From NCBI GenBank assembly GCA_902768785.1, contig CACXMM010000022.1, forward strand, positions 1 to 47,353: a DNA stretch of 47,353 bases, in the 5' to 3' direction. The position numbers and the translations under genes were made by a program. The notes below the pieces were generated by a model. That model made no database searches. It worked only from the letters and a program-made list of their open reading frames with translations, and was not told the DNA's origin. The stretch is from an uncultured Prevotellaceae bacterium (GTDB taxonomy: Bacteria > Bacteroidota > Bacteroidia > Bacteroidales > Bacteroidaceae). Shown piece after piece: positions 25,799 through 34,725 of the stretch (its first letter is position 1; every line of letters begins with the position of its first letter).

Positions 25799-28700
25799 TA
25801 AATGTTAAGCTTAATTCCGAAGTTGTAACGTCTTACTGTAGGATAAGCACCGCCACTACCACTCCATCCGTAGTTACTCTCACGGTCGTCAGGCATCTTG
25901 GTGATCAAGAGGAGGTTGTTACCATTCAAATAAATCTTCAGGCTTGTGAAACCAAGTTTCTTAATCCAGCCCTTAGTCCAAGTATAAGCAATCTCCACAT
26001 TCTTCAGACGGAAATAAGAACCATCGAAGAGGAACTGTGTACCATTGTTGCCACCTGTAGCCTGCGTATACAAACGAGGAACTACCACTTCACCACTACC
26101 ACTTGCAGGATTCCACCAATTACCTGTATCATAAACGGTAAGCAACTGGTCTGGGAAAGAGGTCAGCGTAACGTCACGGGTAACACCAGTTACACCATAA
26201 AGCTGGGCAAACATGCTGAAGCCTTTCCACTCCCAACCGATGGTTGCATTATAGGTGTGCTCCGGATTGCCTGTGTAACCGTAAGGAGCCTGGTCGTTTG
26301 TCTGATCAATGACACCGTCACCGTTGAAGTCAACAATGTAATGGTCACCGATGAGAACCTGATCATCATTACTTTGGAATTCTGGAGCGCTATATAGTTC
26401 GTCGTAAGTACCAATAAAGCCATTATCGATGAAGGTGACATACTGTCCTTGAGAATAGCCCTGTGCCTTACGGTAAGATGGAATCAAGGCCGGGTCGTCC
26501 TTTAATTTAATAACGTTATGCGCGTACGTGTAGTTGGCATTCGCCCAGAAACGCAAACCATTCTTCAACACCTTGTTGAAACGAACCTCGAATTCGAAAC
26601 CAGTGTTCTTAATCTTACCCTTGTTGATATCCGGGGTCTTTGCTGCACCATAGTATGAGGGCACTGAGCGGTCGGATCCATAAATAAAGATGTCATAACG
26701 GTCATCACGGAACCAGTCGAAACTACCAGCGAACATACCTCCGAGGACAGAGTAGTCGAAACCGAGATTCTTCTTTTGAACGGTAGCCCAACGAAGATCG
26801 GGATTGGCAATACTAGCTTCCTTATATCCAGTGAAAGGACTGTTGGAGCGATCAATACCCATTTGATAAGGACCGATAACTTCCCAACCAGTCAGGTATG
26901 CCCAACGGTCACCAGCACTATCATCACCAATTTCACCGAAAGAACCACGAATCTTGAGCATGTCAAGGATCTTCCTATCCTTAAGGGATTTCATAAATTT
27001 CTCTTCAGACACCATCCAGCCGATAGCTCCTGAACAGAAGAATGCGAAACGATTGTCAGGAGAGAACTTCTGAGAGCCGTTATATGCTCCGTTGAACTCT
27101 GCGAAATAACGACCCATATAGTCGTATGTTGTACGGAACACCCAGTCCTCACGACGGTTCTCGAGGTCGGCATTTCCAGCACTGATACGGCGTTTCCAGT
27201 TACCCATGAGGGTCAAGTTGTGGTCACCGAACTGACGACCCCAGAAAAGCTGAGCAGACATTTCAGTAGCACGGCTTGTAGAACTCACACTACCAGCTCG
27301 TGTTTGCCAGTCGCGTTTCTCATAGAAATCAAAACCGGTCTTCGGATAGATTTCATTCTCAAAGAGTAGCTCACCATCCTCAGGAAGGATGTATGCTGTA
27401 TTATTCACGTGACCACCGCCGGCAGCATCAATACCACGGGTACCCTCATCGAAACGGTTATCCCAAGAGATCGTACCGCGAGCAACAAGTCCCTTTGTAA
27501 TGAAATCGAGCTTCTGCTCGAGGGCGAAGTCAGTGAATATGTTGGTGATGGTTTTCACCTCATAACCAGCCGTTGACACATTCATTGGAGAGTTTGCCAT
27601 ATTGGAGGCTGCCAGACGAGAGTAACCCCAAGCACCATTCGAGAATTTCACAGGGAATACGTTTGGCGGCATACGGTAGGCACCAGCCCAGTTCTGCTGC
27701 TGGAAAAACTCACCGCTATTACCATAATAATAACGCGGGGTCTTTCGCTGTGCATTCGAGCCAGCCAGACTTACATGGAACTGAGTAGTCTTTGTAACTT
27801 GAAAGTCCAGATTAGAACGCACATTCAGACGATTATAGGAATAACCACCTTCATAACCCTGACGGTTATCCCAAATCCTTGTCATATCACCTTCGTTCTG
27901 GTAGTCGAAAGCAACGAAATACTTCACGAACTGTGTACCACCCGCGAAATTGATATTTGTATTATATGACAAAGCTGTTCTCTTGAACATTTCTTCCTGC
28001 CAGTCAATGTTGGGATAACGTTCTGCCTGACTATAATCGCCCAGGTAATCGCCATTTGCATTATAGTGAGGCTTTACCGTATAGTCCTGATTACGGAAAT
28101 TGTTGATAAACGTCTGTGGACGATAGTAAGCCCATGAAGCAGCACCGCCTAAGGCAAGTTCATGCTCGATAGCCTGGTTGCGGAGCATGTAGCCGTCGTA
28201 GGAATCATACTTACGCGGGAGCTTAGACACCGCTTTCAATGTGGCGGTGAAGCCCACATCGATTTTTGCCTTACCTTCCTGACCACGCTTTGTGGTGATC
28301 AGGATAACGCCGTTAGCACCTTCCACACCATAAACGGCAGTGGCAGAAGCGTCTTTCAACACGGAAATCGTTTGCACTGATGAGATATCCACAGACTGAA
28401 TCTCACGCTTGACACCATCTACGAGAATAAGTGGCTGGGCATCCTGGTTCCAAGCAGCTGCACCTCGGATATAGATACGCGGATCCTCTTCACCAGGCTG
28501 ACCTGAAGAAGCAATCGTAGCCACACCTGGGAGATTACCCGTCAGGGCTGCTCCCACGCTACCAATACCAGCGGCACGTTCAAGAACTTCACCTGTTGTC
28601 TGCGTAATGGCTCCCACCACAGAGGCCTTCTTCTGCTGGCCATAACCGACGACAACCACTTCCTCGAGTTGGGTATCATCATCTTCCAAAGTCACCCTAT

Positions 28701-29016
28701 TTACTTTATCAGATGAGACTCTTACTTCTTTCTCTTTCATACCAACGTAAGTCACGAGTATAGTACCCTTACCATCTGGCATTTTTAAAGAGAAGTTTCC
28801 GTCGATGTCGGTAACAGTTGCATTCCTTCGATTGTCCTTCTGAACAACAGTTGCACCGATAACCGGCTCTCCGCTACTGTCAATGACGACACCCTTGACT
28901 AGTCCCTGTGCAAATGACGGTATTGCAAAAACCATCATCAGCAAAGCTAGAACCAATGTCTTTGACGATTTCTTGCACATGACAAGATTCATCTTCACTT
29001 TCAGTTTATTTGTCAT
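25798..29016 (-). CDS. SusC-family TonB-dependent transporter (XusA-like)
   Basis: 1072 residues. A signal peptide (LVLALLMMVFAIPSFAQ) is followed by a carboxypeptidase-D-like domain (GVVIDSSGEPVIGATVVQKD ... VTDIDGNFSLKM), the TonB-box region EEVVVVGYGQQKKASVVGAI, plug motifs (LILVDGVKREI, ISVLKDASATAVYGVEGANG) and a barrel ending NFGIKLNI. First gene of the xylan PUL, behind a clear promoter at 29104-29134. Imports xylan fragments across the outer membrane. ATGs at codons 9 and 13 are alternative starts; the signal peptide fits any of them. Confidence 0.95.
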   Translation of the reverse strand: MTNKLKVKMNLVMCKKSSKTLVLALLMMVFAIPSFAQGLVKGVVIDSSGEPVIGATVVQKDNRRNATVTDIDGNFSLKMPDGKGTILVTYVGMKEKEVRVSSDKVNRVTLEDDDTQLEEVVVVGYGQQKKASVVGAITQTTGEVLERAAGIGSVGAALTGNLPGVATIASSGQPGEEDPRIYIRGAAAWNQDAQPLILVDGVKREIQSVDISSVQTISVLKDASATAVYGVEGANGVILITTKRGQEGKAKIDVGFTATLKAVSKLPRKYDSYDGYMLRNQAIEHELALGGAASWAYYRPQTFINNFRNQDYTVKPHYNANGDYLGDYSQAERYPNIDWQEEMFKRTALSYNTNINFAGGTQFVKYFVAFDYQNEGDMTRIWDNRQGYEGGYSYNRLNVRSNLDFQVTKTTQFHVSLAGSNAQRKTPRYYYGNSGEFFQQQNWAGAYRMPPNVFPVKFSNGAWGYSRLAASNMANSPMNVSTAGYEVKTITNIFTDFALEQKLDFITKGLVARGTISWDNRFDEGTRGIDAAGGGHVNNTAYILPEDGELLFENEIYPKTGFDFYEKRDWQTRAGSVSSTSRATEMSAQLFWGRQFGDHNLTLMGNWKRRISAGNADLENRREDWVFRTTYDYMGRYFAEFNGAYNGSQKFSPDNRFAFFCSGAIGWMVSEEKFMKSLKDRKILDMLKIRGSFGEIGDDSAGDRWAYLTGWEVIGPYQMGIDRSNSPFTGYKEASIANPDLRWATVQKKNLGFDYSVLGGMFAGSFDWFRDDRYDIFIYGSDRSVPSYYGAAKTPDINKGKIKNTGFEFEVRFNKVLKNGLRFWANANYTYAHNVIKLKDDPALIPSYRKAQGYSQGQYVTFIDNGFIGTYDELYSAPEFQSNDDQVLIGDHYIVDFNGDGVIDQTNDQAPYGYTGNPEHTYNATIGWEWKGFSMFAQLYGVTGVTRDVTLTSFPDQLLTVYDTGNWWNPASGSGEVVVPRLYTQATGGNNGTQFLFDGSYFRLKNVEIAYTWTKGWIKKLGFTSLKIYLNGNNLLLITKMPDDRESNYGWSGSGGAYPTVRRYNFGIKLNI

Positions 29017-29103
29017 TTGGGGTTTGGTTAATATTATATTTAAATTTTGTTTTCAGTTATTGGATAACGGCGACACGAATTATATTTTATTAAAGTCACG
29101 ACT

Positions 29104-29134
29104 GCAAAAGTAATGTTTTTTTTATTATAAACAA
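29104..29134 (-). promoter_or_regulatory. Promoter of the xylan PUL
   Basis: Minus strand: -7 TACTTTTG (29104-29111) with a -33-like TTGTTT (29129-29134) 17 bp upstream. Predicted leader of about 80 nt to ATG at 29016. Confidence 0.65.
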
Positions 29135-29138
29135 GGTT

Positions 29139-29237
29139 TTGAAACGTTTTTTTTTATTCGAAACCACATTTTGAAACAACGTAAATAGTAATTGAAACAA
29201 AATAAATATATCATGTTACATGCATTTGTTTCAAATG
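29139..29237. promoter_or_regulatory. TTGAAAC repeats upstream of the xylan PUL promoter
   Basis: TTGAAAC occurs at 29139, 29171 and 29192 (32 and 21 bp apart, close to whole helical turns), with a variant TCGAAAC at 29158 and one inverted copy at 29228 inside the perfect palindrome CATTTGTTTCAAATG (29223-29237). The position just upstream of the PUL promoter suggests regulator binding, for instance a hybrid two-component (HTCS) activator. No such regulator gene is in the window. The rest of the 29017-29442 gap shows only promoters and AT-rich sequence. Confidence 0.5.
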
Positions 29238-29367
29238 GTCGACGTCTCAGCCTTTAAAAGGGAACCTTTACAACCCTCTTCCATATGAATAATCAGCTGG
29301 AACAGGAATTGAAAAAGATAGTTATATTTAACCCTTTTTAGCCAAAAATGGTAGAAAAACGAACTTA

Positions 29368-29419
29368 TTGTGCACAACAGTATTGTACTTTTGCACCCAG
29401 AACCGAAAAAAACTTTCGG
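29368..29419 (+). promoter_or_regulatory. Promoter and leader hairpin of the 95-residue ORF
   Basis: -7 box TACTTTTG at 29386-29393, with a weak TTG at 29368-29370. The leader contains the hairpin CCGAAA / TTTCGG (29403-29419). The start is expected near 29400. Confidence 0.6.
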
Positions 29420-29442
29420 ATAATCAATCAAAAAATAATTAA

Positions 29443-29730
29443 ATGAACAAAGAAATGATTTTAACCACCAGTCACAGCATCTGGCAAGCAATAGCTGACA
29501 AAATGTATCATTTATCAGATGTGATAATTCGCCCCATAGAGATGCTACGAGATTATTACTCAATTGTGCTGGAACGTAACCTGAACATGCGTCAGACTTG
29601 GGCACTCATTGAGGCACAAACCGCCTTCTTTCTCGGTATTCTTCCAGTAGGCTACGCATTCATCTTACGTGCAGTAGCACTGGTATGGTTTATTATAGCC
29701 TTAAAGAAATGCAGAAAACTATTGGCATAA
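29443..29730 (+). CDS. Small membrane protein of unknown function
   Basis: 95 residues. I do not recognise the family. The N-terminal 60 residues are amphipathic and helical (SIWQAIADKMYHLSDVIIRP). The C-terminal third holds one or two membrane segments (TAFFLGILPVGYAFILRAVA, LVWFIIAL) and ends in a basic KKCRKLLA tail. A good promoter and leader lie upstream, the codon use is like its neighbours, and the frame ends 1 bp before the convergent sufS stop. These points support a real gene. A role linked to the suf or PUL genes cannot be claimed; both neighbours are on the other strand. Confidence 0.65.
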   Translation: MNKEMILTTSHSIWQAIADKMYHLSDVIIRPIEMLRDYYSIVLERNLNMRQTWALIEAQTAFFLGILPVGYAFILRAVALVWFIIALKKCRKLLA

Positions 29731-29731
29731 G

Positions 29732-30970
29732 TCAGAACATGCCGATAATACGACTTATCCCTGCCACCAAGGCATCAACCTCTTCTTTTGTATTATATAA
29801 AGCGAAAGAGGCACGCACGGTACCACTGATCCCCAATCGGTCCATTATTGGCTGAGCACAATGATGACCTGTTCGGACAGCGATACCTAAACGATCCAGT
29901 AAGGTGCCAACATCAAGATGGTGAATCAATCCCCCACTATGAGATGCCACATTGAAGGACACCACGGATTCTTTGGAAGATGAGTCAGGGCCATAAAGGC
30001 AAATGCCATCGATGGCTTGCAATCGTTCCATGCAGTAACGAGTAAGTTCCTGTTCATGCAATTGAATATCGTCGAGCCCGATGGAATCGATGAATTCGAT
30101 GGCTTTAGCCAATCCATGAGTGGCCACATAATCTGGAGTTCCAGCTTCAAACTTAAAGGGCAATCGCTCGAAGGTGGTCTTCTCCCATGTTACCTTATCA
30201 ATCATCTCACCTCCACCTTGATAAGGTGGTAGTTTCTCTAACCATTTTTCTTTTCCATAAAGCACACCGATTCCTGTAGGTCCGTACATTTTATGTCCAC
30301 TAAAAGCGAAAAAATCACAGTCAAGTGCTTGCACATCCACTGGCAAGTGCGGAGCACTCTGCGCTCCATCTACTAGAACGGGAATACCATGGGCATGTGC
30401 CATTTTTACGATTTCAACGACAGGATTCACCGTTCCAAGCACATTACTAACATGAGCCACACTAATGAGTTTGGTACGAGTTGAAAGATGGGAAGAGAGA
30501 GAGGAGAGTTCCAACCGACCATCGTCTGTGATAGGCAGATATTTAACAACAATGCCATTTTTCATCGACTGCAACTGCCAAGGCACGATGTTCGAGTGGT
30601 GCTCCATTTCTGTTACAATCACTTCATCGCCTTCTTTCATCTGACTCTCACAGAACGAACTAGCCACCAGGTTAATAGCCTCGGTAGTACCTCGGGTAAA
30701 GACAATTTCCTCGATTTTATCGGCATGTATAAACTGGCGAACCTTCTCGCGTGCTGCCTCATGGAGGTCAGTAGCCTGCTGACTTAAATAGTGAACGCCC
30801 CTGTGCACGTTGGCATTCACGTTAAGGTATTCTTCGCGCATCGCATCCAATACACACAAAGGTTTCTGTGTAGTGGCTGCATTGTCGAGGTAAACCAACG
30901 GCTTGCCATACACTTCTCTTGATAAAATCGGGAAGTTCTCCCTTACCTTATATATATTATACATACCCAT
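29732..30970 (-). CDS. sufS: SufS-type cysteine desulfurase
   Basis: 412 residues. A PLP enzyme that takes sulfur from L-cysteine as an enzyme persulfide for Fe-S cluster assembly. Visible features: YLDNAATTQKP at the N-terminus, EMEHHSNIVPWQ, the PLP lysine in FAFSGHKMYGPTGIG, and the persulfide cysteine in RTGHHCAQP, typical of the group II (SufS) class. Full length. Last gene of sufBCDS, 14 bp after sufD. No SufE or SufU gene is adjacent; the sulfur acceptor must be elsewhere. Confidence 0.96.
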   Translation of the reverse strand: MGMYNIYKVRENFPILSREVYGKPLVYLDNAATTQKPLCVLDAMREEYLNVNANVHRGVHYLSQQATDLHEAAREKVRQFIHADKIEEIVFTRGTTEAINLVASSFCESQMKEGDEVIVTEMEHHSNIVPWQLQSMKNGIVVKYLPITDDGRLELSSLSSHLSTRTKLISVAHVSNVLGTVNPVVEIVKMAHAHGIPVLVDGAQSAPHLPVDVQALDCDFFAFSGHKMYGPTGIGVLYGKEKWLEKLPPYQGGGEMIDKVTWEKTTFERLPFKFEAGTPDYVATHGLAKAIEFIDSIGLDDIQLHEQELTRYCMERLQAIDGICLYGPDSSSKESVVSFNVASHSGGLIHHLDVGTLLDRLGIAVRTGHHCAQPIMDRLGISGTVRASFALYNTKEEVDALVAGISRIIGMF

Positions 30971-30983
30971 GATATATCATCAA

Positions 30984-32396
30984 CTACTTACAAAGGTTGC
31001 AGCCCTCGCACTTATTCAGTTCACCACGGAAACGTTTTTCAACGAGATAGTGCAAACGATCACGAAGAGGCTCAAGCTGCATCTTATCTATTACTTCATT
31101 AATGAATGCGTTCTGTAACAAGACTTTCGCCTCTTTTAAGGAAATGCCACGCTGTCGCATATAGAACAAGGCGGCATCGTTGAGTTGACCGACGGTAGAA
31201 CCATGAGCGCACTTCACATCGTCTGCATAAATTTCCAACATCGGCTGAGTGAACATCCGCGATTCCTTTGTTGCACAAAGATTCTGATTCGTCATCTGAG
31301 AATCCGTCTTCTGAGCGCCATGCTGTACCAACACCTTTCCAGCAAAAGCGCCCACCGCGTGTTCATCAAGGACATACTTATATAACTCATGACTGTTGCA
31401 ATGAGGCACTTCATGAACGATCAGCGTATTATTATCCACATGCTGGTGTTTGTCGGCAATCACGCAGCCGTTAAGAGAGCATTCCGCCCCTTCTCCTCGA
31501 AAAAAGAGATCAGTACAGTTTCTGGTGATACCATTATGCAAAGTGATAACGTTGTGGTTTACCCTACTATTTGCCTTTTGTTCAATAAAGACATTACTCA
31601 CTCGCACATTCTTATGATGTGTTTCCTCAAGGCAATAAAACTCCAAAGAAGCATTCTCTCCCACAAAAGCCTCAACCACCTGGGTTGTCAGGAACTGTCG
31701 ATCATCGGCTGCATGATCACAGAACAGGAGTTTGATACTGGCACCTTCCTCCAAAACAACCAGCACCCGGCGATTGACCATCAGATCAACATCAGAGCGA
31801 AGAATATTAATCACCTGTACAGCACGTTCAACCTGTATATGCTTCGGGACATAGACTAACAGACCATCTTGGGCTAACATCGTATTGAGGGCAACGACCC
31901 CGTCTTCACCTGTTTGGGCCAATCGGGCATAGTAATTCGAGACAATATCAGGATACTGGTGGAAAGAACCTATAATGACACCTTGTGGTAAAGGCCCCCT
32001 ACCTATAGGAATCCTTTCTCCTCTCATTCCCGCATTTTGCTCGTCTATTCTTGCAGAAACGCCTGTCTGCAGTATTTCCTCTTTCTTCTCATCTCTATAA
32101 ACACTATCGTTAACAACAAAAAAGAGCGAAGTACTCAGATTAGGCACATCACAACGAAAAGCCTCGAACGGATCTACAGGTATCGGCAATCGTTTCAGAT
32201 TCAAACCAAAGTCGGGAGCAAAAAGCTGCGCAATATCGGTATATTTATACCGCTCCACCTTCTTGGAAGGAAAACCTTGTCGTTTGAAATCATCAAAGGC
32301 ACTGTCGCGTACGACATTCAAGGCTTCGGGAGCATGATCGCAAATAACCTGGCGCGCCTGCTCGTAGAGTTCTATATATTGTTGTTCACTATACAT
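30984..32396 (-). CDS. sufD: Fe-S cluster assembly scaffold protein SufD
   Basis: About 470 residues from ATG at 32396 (MYSEQQYIELYEQARQ). A GTG at 32438 that overlaps the sufC stop would add 14 residues and is less likely. The beta-helix core and C-terminal helices match SufD (LVQHGAQKTDSQMTNQNLCA, KCAHGSTVGQLNDAALFYMRQRG). SufD forms the SufBC2D scaffold with SufB and SufC in the cytoplasm. The conserved His of SufD is present in KCAHGSTVG. The C-terminus ends in NKCEGCNLCK, a Cys-rich tail. Third gene of the suf run. Confidence 0.94.
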   Translation of the reverse strand: MYSEQQYIELYEQARQVICDHAPEALNVVRDSAFDDFKRQGFPSKKVERYKYTDIAQLFAPDFGLNLKRLPIPVDPFEAFRCDVPNLSTSLFFVVNDSVYRDEKKEEILQTGVSARIDEQNAGMRGERIPIGRGPLPQGVIIGSFHQYPDIVSNYYARLAQTGEDGVVALNTMLAQDGLLVYVPKHIQVERAVQVINILRSDVDLMVNRRVLVVLEEGASIKLLFCDHAADDRQFLTTQVVEAFVGENASLEFYCLEETHHKNVRVSNVFIEQKANSRVNHNVITLHNGITRNCTDLFFRGEGAECSLNGCVIADKHQHVDNNTLIVHEVPHCNSHELYKYVLDEHAVGAFAGKVLVQHGAQKTDSQMTNQNLCATKESRMFTQPMLEIYADDVKCAHGSTVGQLNDAALFYMRQRGISLKEAKVLLQNAFINEVIDKMQLEPLRDRLHYLVEKRFRGELNKCEGCNLCK

Positions 32397-32434
32397 ATAT
32401 GATGCGGTAGCAAAATGTCCACTATTCACTTCAT

Positions 32435-33190
32435 TCACTCTTCTCCCACTTCTTCTTTAATCCAATCGTATCCATGCTCCTGAATTTGCTTTGCTAAATC
32501 CGGGCCTCCCGTCTTGACAATACGTCCTTTATAAAGTACATGTACGAAATGGGGTCTGATCATCTCCAGCAAACGGTCGTAGTGAGTAATCACGATACAG
32601 CTGGTGTCGGGACGTTGCAGCTTATTGACACCCTCTGCCACCACGCGCATGGCATCTACATCCAAACCAGAGTCGGTCTCATCGAGAATACTCAATTTCG
32701 GCTCCAACATCGCCATCTGGAAGATCTCATTGCGTTTCTTCTCACCACCGCTAAAGCCTTCGTTCACACTGCGATTGCTGAGTTTAGAATCGAGCTCTAC
32801 CACCTTGCGCTTTTCACGCATAAGCTTGAGAAACTCTGCCGCATTCATCGGCTCTAAACCCTGATACTTGCGTTTCTCGTTGATGGCCGCCTTCATGAAA
32901 TTCGTCATCGACACCCCAGGAATCTCCACTGGGTACTGGAACGAAAGGAACAATCCTTCGTGAGCACGATCCTCAGGTTTCATCTCCAGGAGATTCTTCC
33001 CGTTAAACCAAGCCTCTCCCTCGGTCACTTCGTAAAGAGGATTACCAACGAGCACCGCACTAAGCGTACTTTTTCCCGAACCATTAGGCCCCATGATTGC
33101 ATGGGTCTCGCCATCGTTGATTACAAGGTCGATACCCTTTAATATCTCTTTCTCGCCAATCTTGGCATGAAGGTTTCTTACTTCTAACAC
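32435..33190 (-). CDS. sufC: SufC ATPase of the SUF Fe-S assembly complex
   Basis: 251 residues, ABC-type ATPase. Walker A GPNGSGKST at about 35-43, signature FSGGEKKRNEI at about 146-156, Walker B LSILDETDSGLD at about 168-179, and the switch His in IVITHYDR. It powers conformational change of the SufBC2D scaffold during Fe-S assembly and has no membrane partner. Follows sufB by about 50 bp. Full length for the family. Confidence 0.97.
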   Translation of the reverse strand: MLEVRNLHAKIGEKEILKGIDLVINDGETHAIMGPNGSGKSTLSAVLVGNPLYEVTEGEAWFNGKNLLEMKPEDRAHEGLFLSFQYPVEIPGVSMTNFMKAAINEKRKYQGLEPMNAAEFLKLMREKRKVVELDSKLSNRSVNEGFSGGEKKRNEIFQMAMLEPKLSILDETDSGLDVDAMRVVAEGVNKLQRPDTSCIVITHYDRLLEMIRPHFVHVLYKGRIVKTGGPDLAKQIQEHGYDWIKEEVGEE

Positions 33191-33239
33191 TTTTCTTCGT
33201 TATTACGTTATACTGTTTTCTGGAATCATGAAAGAAAAA

Positions 33240-34688
33240 CTAGCCCACCGTTCCTTCCAAAGAAACGCTGAGCAACTTTTGAGCCTCCACCGCGAACTCC
33301 ATCGGGAGTTTATTAAGCACTTCCTTCGCATAGCCGTTAACGATAAGCCCCACAGCCTGCTCAGTAGGGATACCACGCTGGTTACAATAGAAGAGCTGGT
33401 CTTCACTGATCTTAGAAGTAGTGGCCTCATGCTCAAAGATAGCAGTGTCGTTGTGCACATCCATATAAGGAAAAGTGTGCGCGCCGCATTCGGATCCTAA
33501 GAGCAGGGAGTCACACGAAGAGTAGTTGCGAGCATTGTCGGCATTAGCTGTTGCACGGACAAGTCCACGATATGAGTTTTGACTATGTCCGGCAGAAATA
33601 CCCTTTGAGATAATGGTGGATTTGGTATTCTTGCCGATATGAATCATCTTTGTGCCCGTATCGGCCTCCTGGTAGTTGTTTGTCACGGCGACACTGTAAA
33701 ACTCGGCAACAGAGTTATCACCTCTTAATATGCATGAGGGATATTTCCAGGTAATGGCCGATCCTGTCTCCACCTGTGTCCACGAAAGTTTGGAGTCAGC
33801 ACCTCGTAAATCGCCACGCTTTGTTACAAGGTTCAGCACACCGCCTCTGCCTTGATCATCTCCTGGATACCAATTCTGAACGGTAGAGTATTTCACCTCC
33901 GCACGATCCTTCACGATGATCTCGACAATGGCCGCATGCAGTTGATTCTCATCACGCATGGGAGCCGTGCACCCCTCAAGATAGGAAACGTAGGCGTCGT
34001 CATCGGCAATAATCAGCGTACGTTCGAACTGTCCAGTGTTACGAGCATTGATACGGAAATACGAGCTCAGTTCCATCGGACAGCGCACTCCTTTCGGAAT
34101 ATATACGAAAGAGCCGTCACTAAATACAGCGCTATTCAAGGCAGCGAAGAAATTGTCACGGTAAGGTACCACAGTGCCGAGATACTCTCTTACCAATTCA
34201 CCATGCTCCTTAATAGCCTCACCTATTGAACAGAAGATAATACCTTTTTCACGGAGTTTCTCTTTAAAAGTAGTCTTTACGCTAACTGAGTCCATGATGG
34301 CATCGACGGCAGTATTACCGCTCAGGGAAAGACGTTCTTCCAGAGGGATGCCTAACTTATCAAAGGTTTTCTCCAGCTCTGGATCAATCCTCCCATCACC
34401 TTTCGGCTTCCTCGCCATGGGATCGGCATAGTAACTGATGGCCTGGTAGTCGATAGGAGGTACATGTACATGTCCCCACTTCGGCTCATGCTGTGTCTGC
34501 CAATAACGGAAAGCTTGCAAACGGAAGTCAAGCATCCATTCCGGCTCCCCTTTTTTAGCAGAGATGAGCCGAACGACATGCTCGTTCAGCCCTTTCTCTA
34601 TGATCTCAGTATGTACATCCGTCGTGAACCCGAACTCATATTTCTGTTCAGCTACCTGACGGACATACTCGTTATTGTTATCACTCAT
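33240..34688 (-). CDS. sufB: Fe-S cluster assembly scaffold protein SufB
   Basis: 482 residues, the usual SufB length. Characteristic motifs: [80 protein letters not shown], and the late [20 protein letters not shown] with the cluster-ligand cysteine. Starts 37 bp after the infB stop on the same strand, with no clear promoter in the gap, so the suf genes may be read through from the rimP-nusA-infB transcript. Confidence 0.97.
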   Translation of the reverse strand: MSDNNNEYVRQVAEQKYEFGFTTDVHTEIIEKGLNEHVVRLISAKKGEPEWMLDFRLQAFRYWQTQHEPKWGHVHVPPIDYQAISYYADPMARKPKGDGRIDPELEKTFDKLGIPLEERLSLSGNTAVDAIMDSVSVKTTFKEKLREKGIIFCSIGEAIKEHGELVREYLGTVVPYRDNFFAALNSAVFSDGSFVYIPKGVRCPMELSSYFRINARNTGQFERTLIIADDDAYVSYLEGCTAPMRDENQLHAAIVEIIVKDRAEVKYSTVQNWYPGDDQGRGGVLNLVTKRGDLRGADSKLSWTQVETGSAITWKYPSCILRGDNSVAEFYSVAVTNNYQEADTGTKMIHIGKNTKSTIISKGISAGHSQNSYRGLVRATANADNARNYSSCDSLLLGSECGAHTFPYMDVHNDTAIFEHEATTSKISEDQLFYCNQRGIPTEQAVGLIVNGYAKEVLNKLPMEFAVEAQKLLSVSLEGTVG

Positions 34689-34725
34689 TCAAATTGTCAA
34701 TTGTCAATTATCAATTGTCAATTAC
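34689..34725. repeat. AATTGTC repeats between infB and sufB
   Basis: Four CAATTGTC or CAATTATC elements at about 9-10 bp period fill the whole infB-sufB gap. Related AATTGATAATTGA-like sequence lies at 1515-1537 and AATTGTCAACTTTCAAT near 18809. The unit is self-complementary, so a weak hairpin is possible. Confidence 0.6.

Noticed and set aside
29231-29605. Minus-strand ORF of 124 codons overlapping the 95-residue gene
   Set aside because: Runs over the promoter and leader of the plus-strand gene, lacks a promoter of its own, and has no recognisable domain.
32397-32438. GTG start for sufD overlapping the sufC stop
   Set aside because: It adds 14 residues unlike SufD N-termini; the ATG at 32396 gives the expected start.
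34689-34725. Separate promoter for sufB
   Set aside because: No TAnnTTTG box at a sensible position in the gap; only AATTGTC repeats are present.
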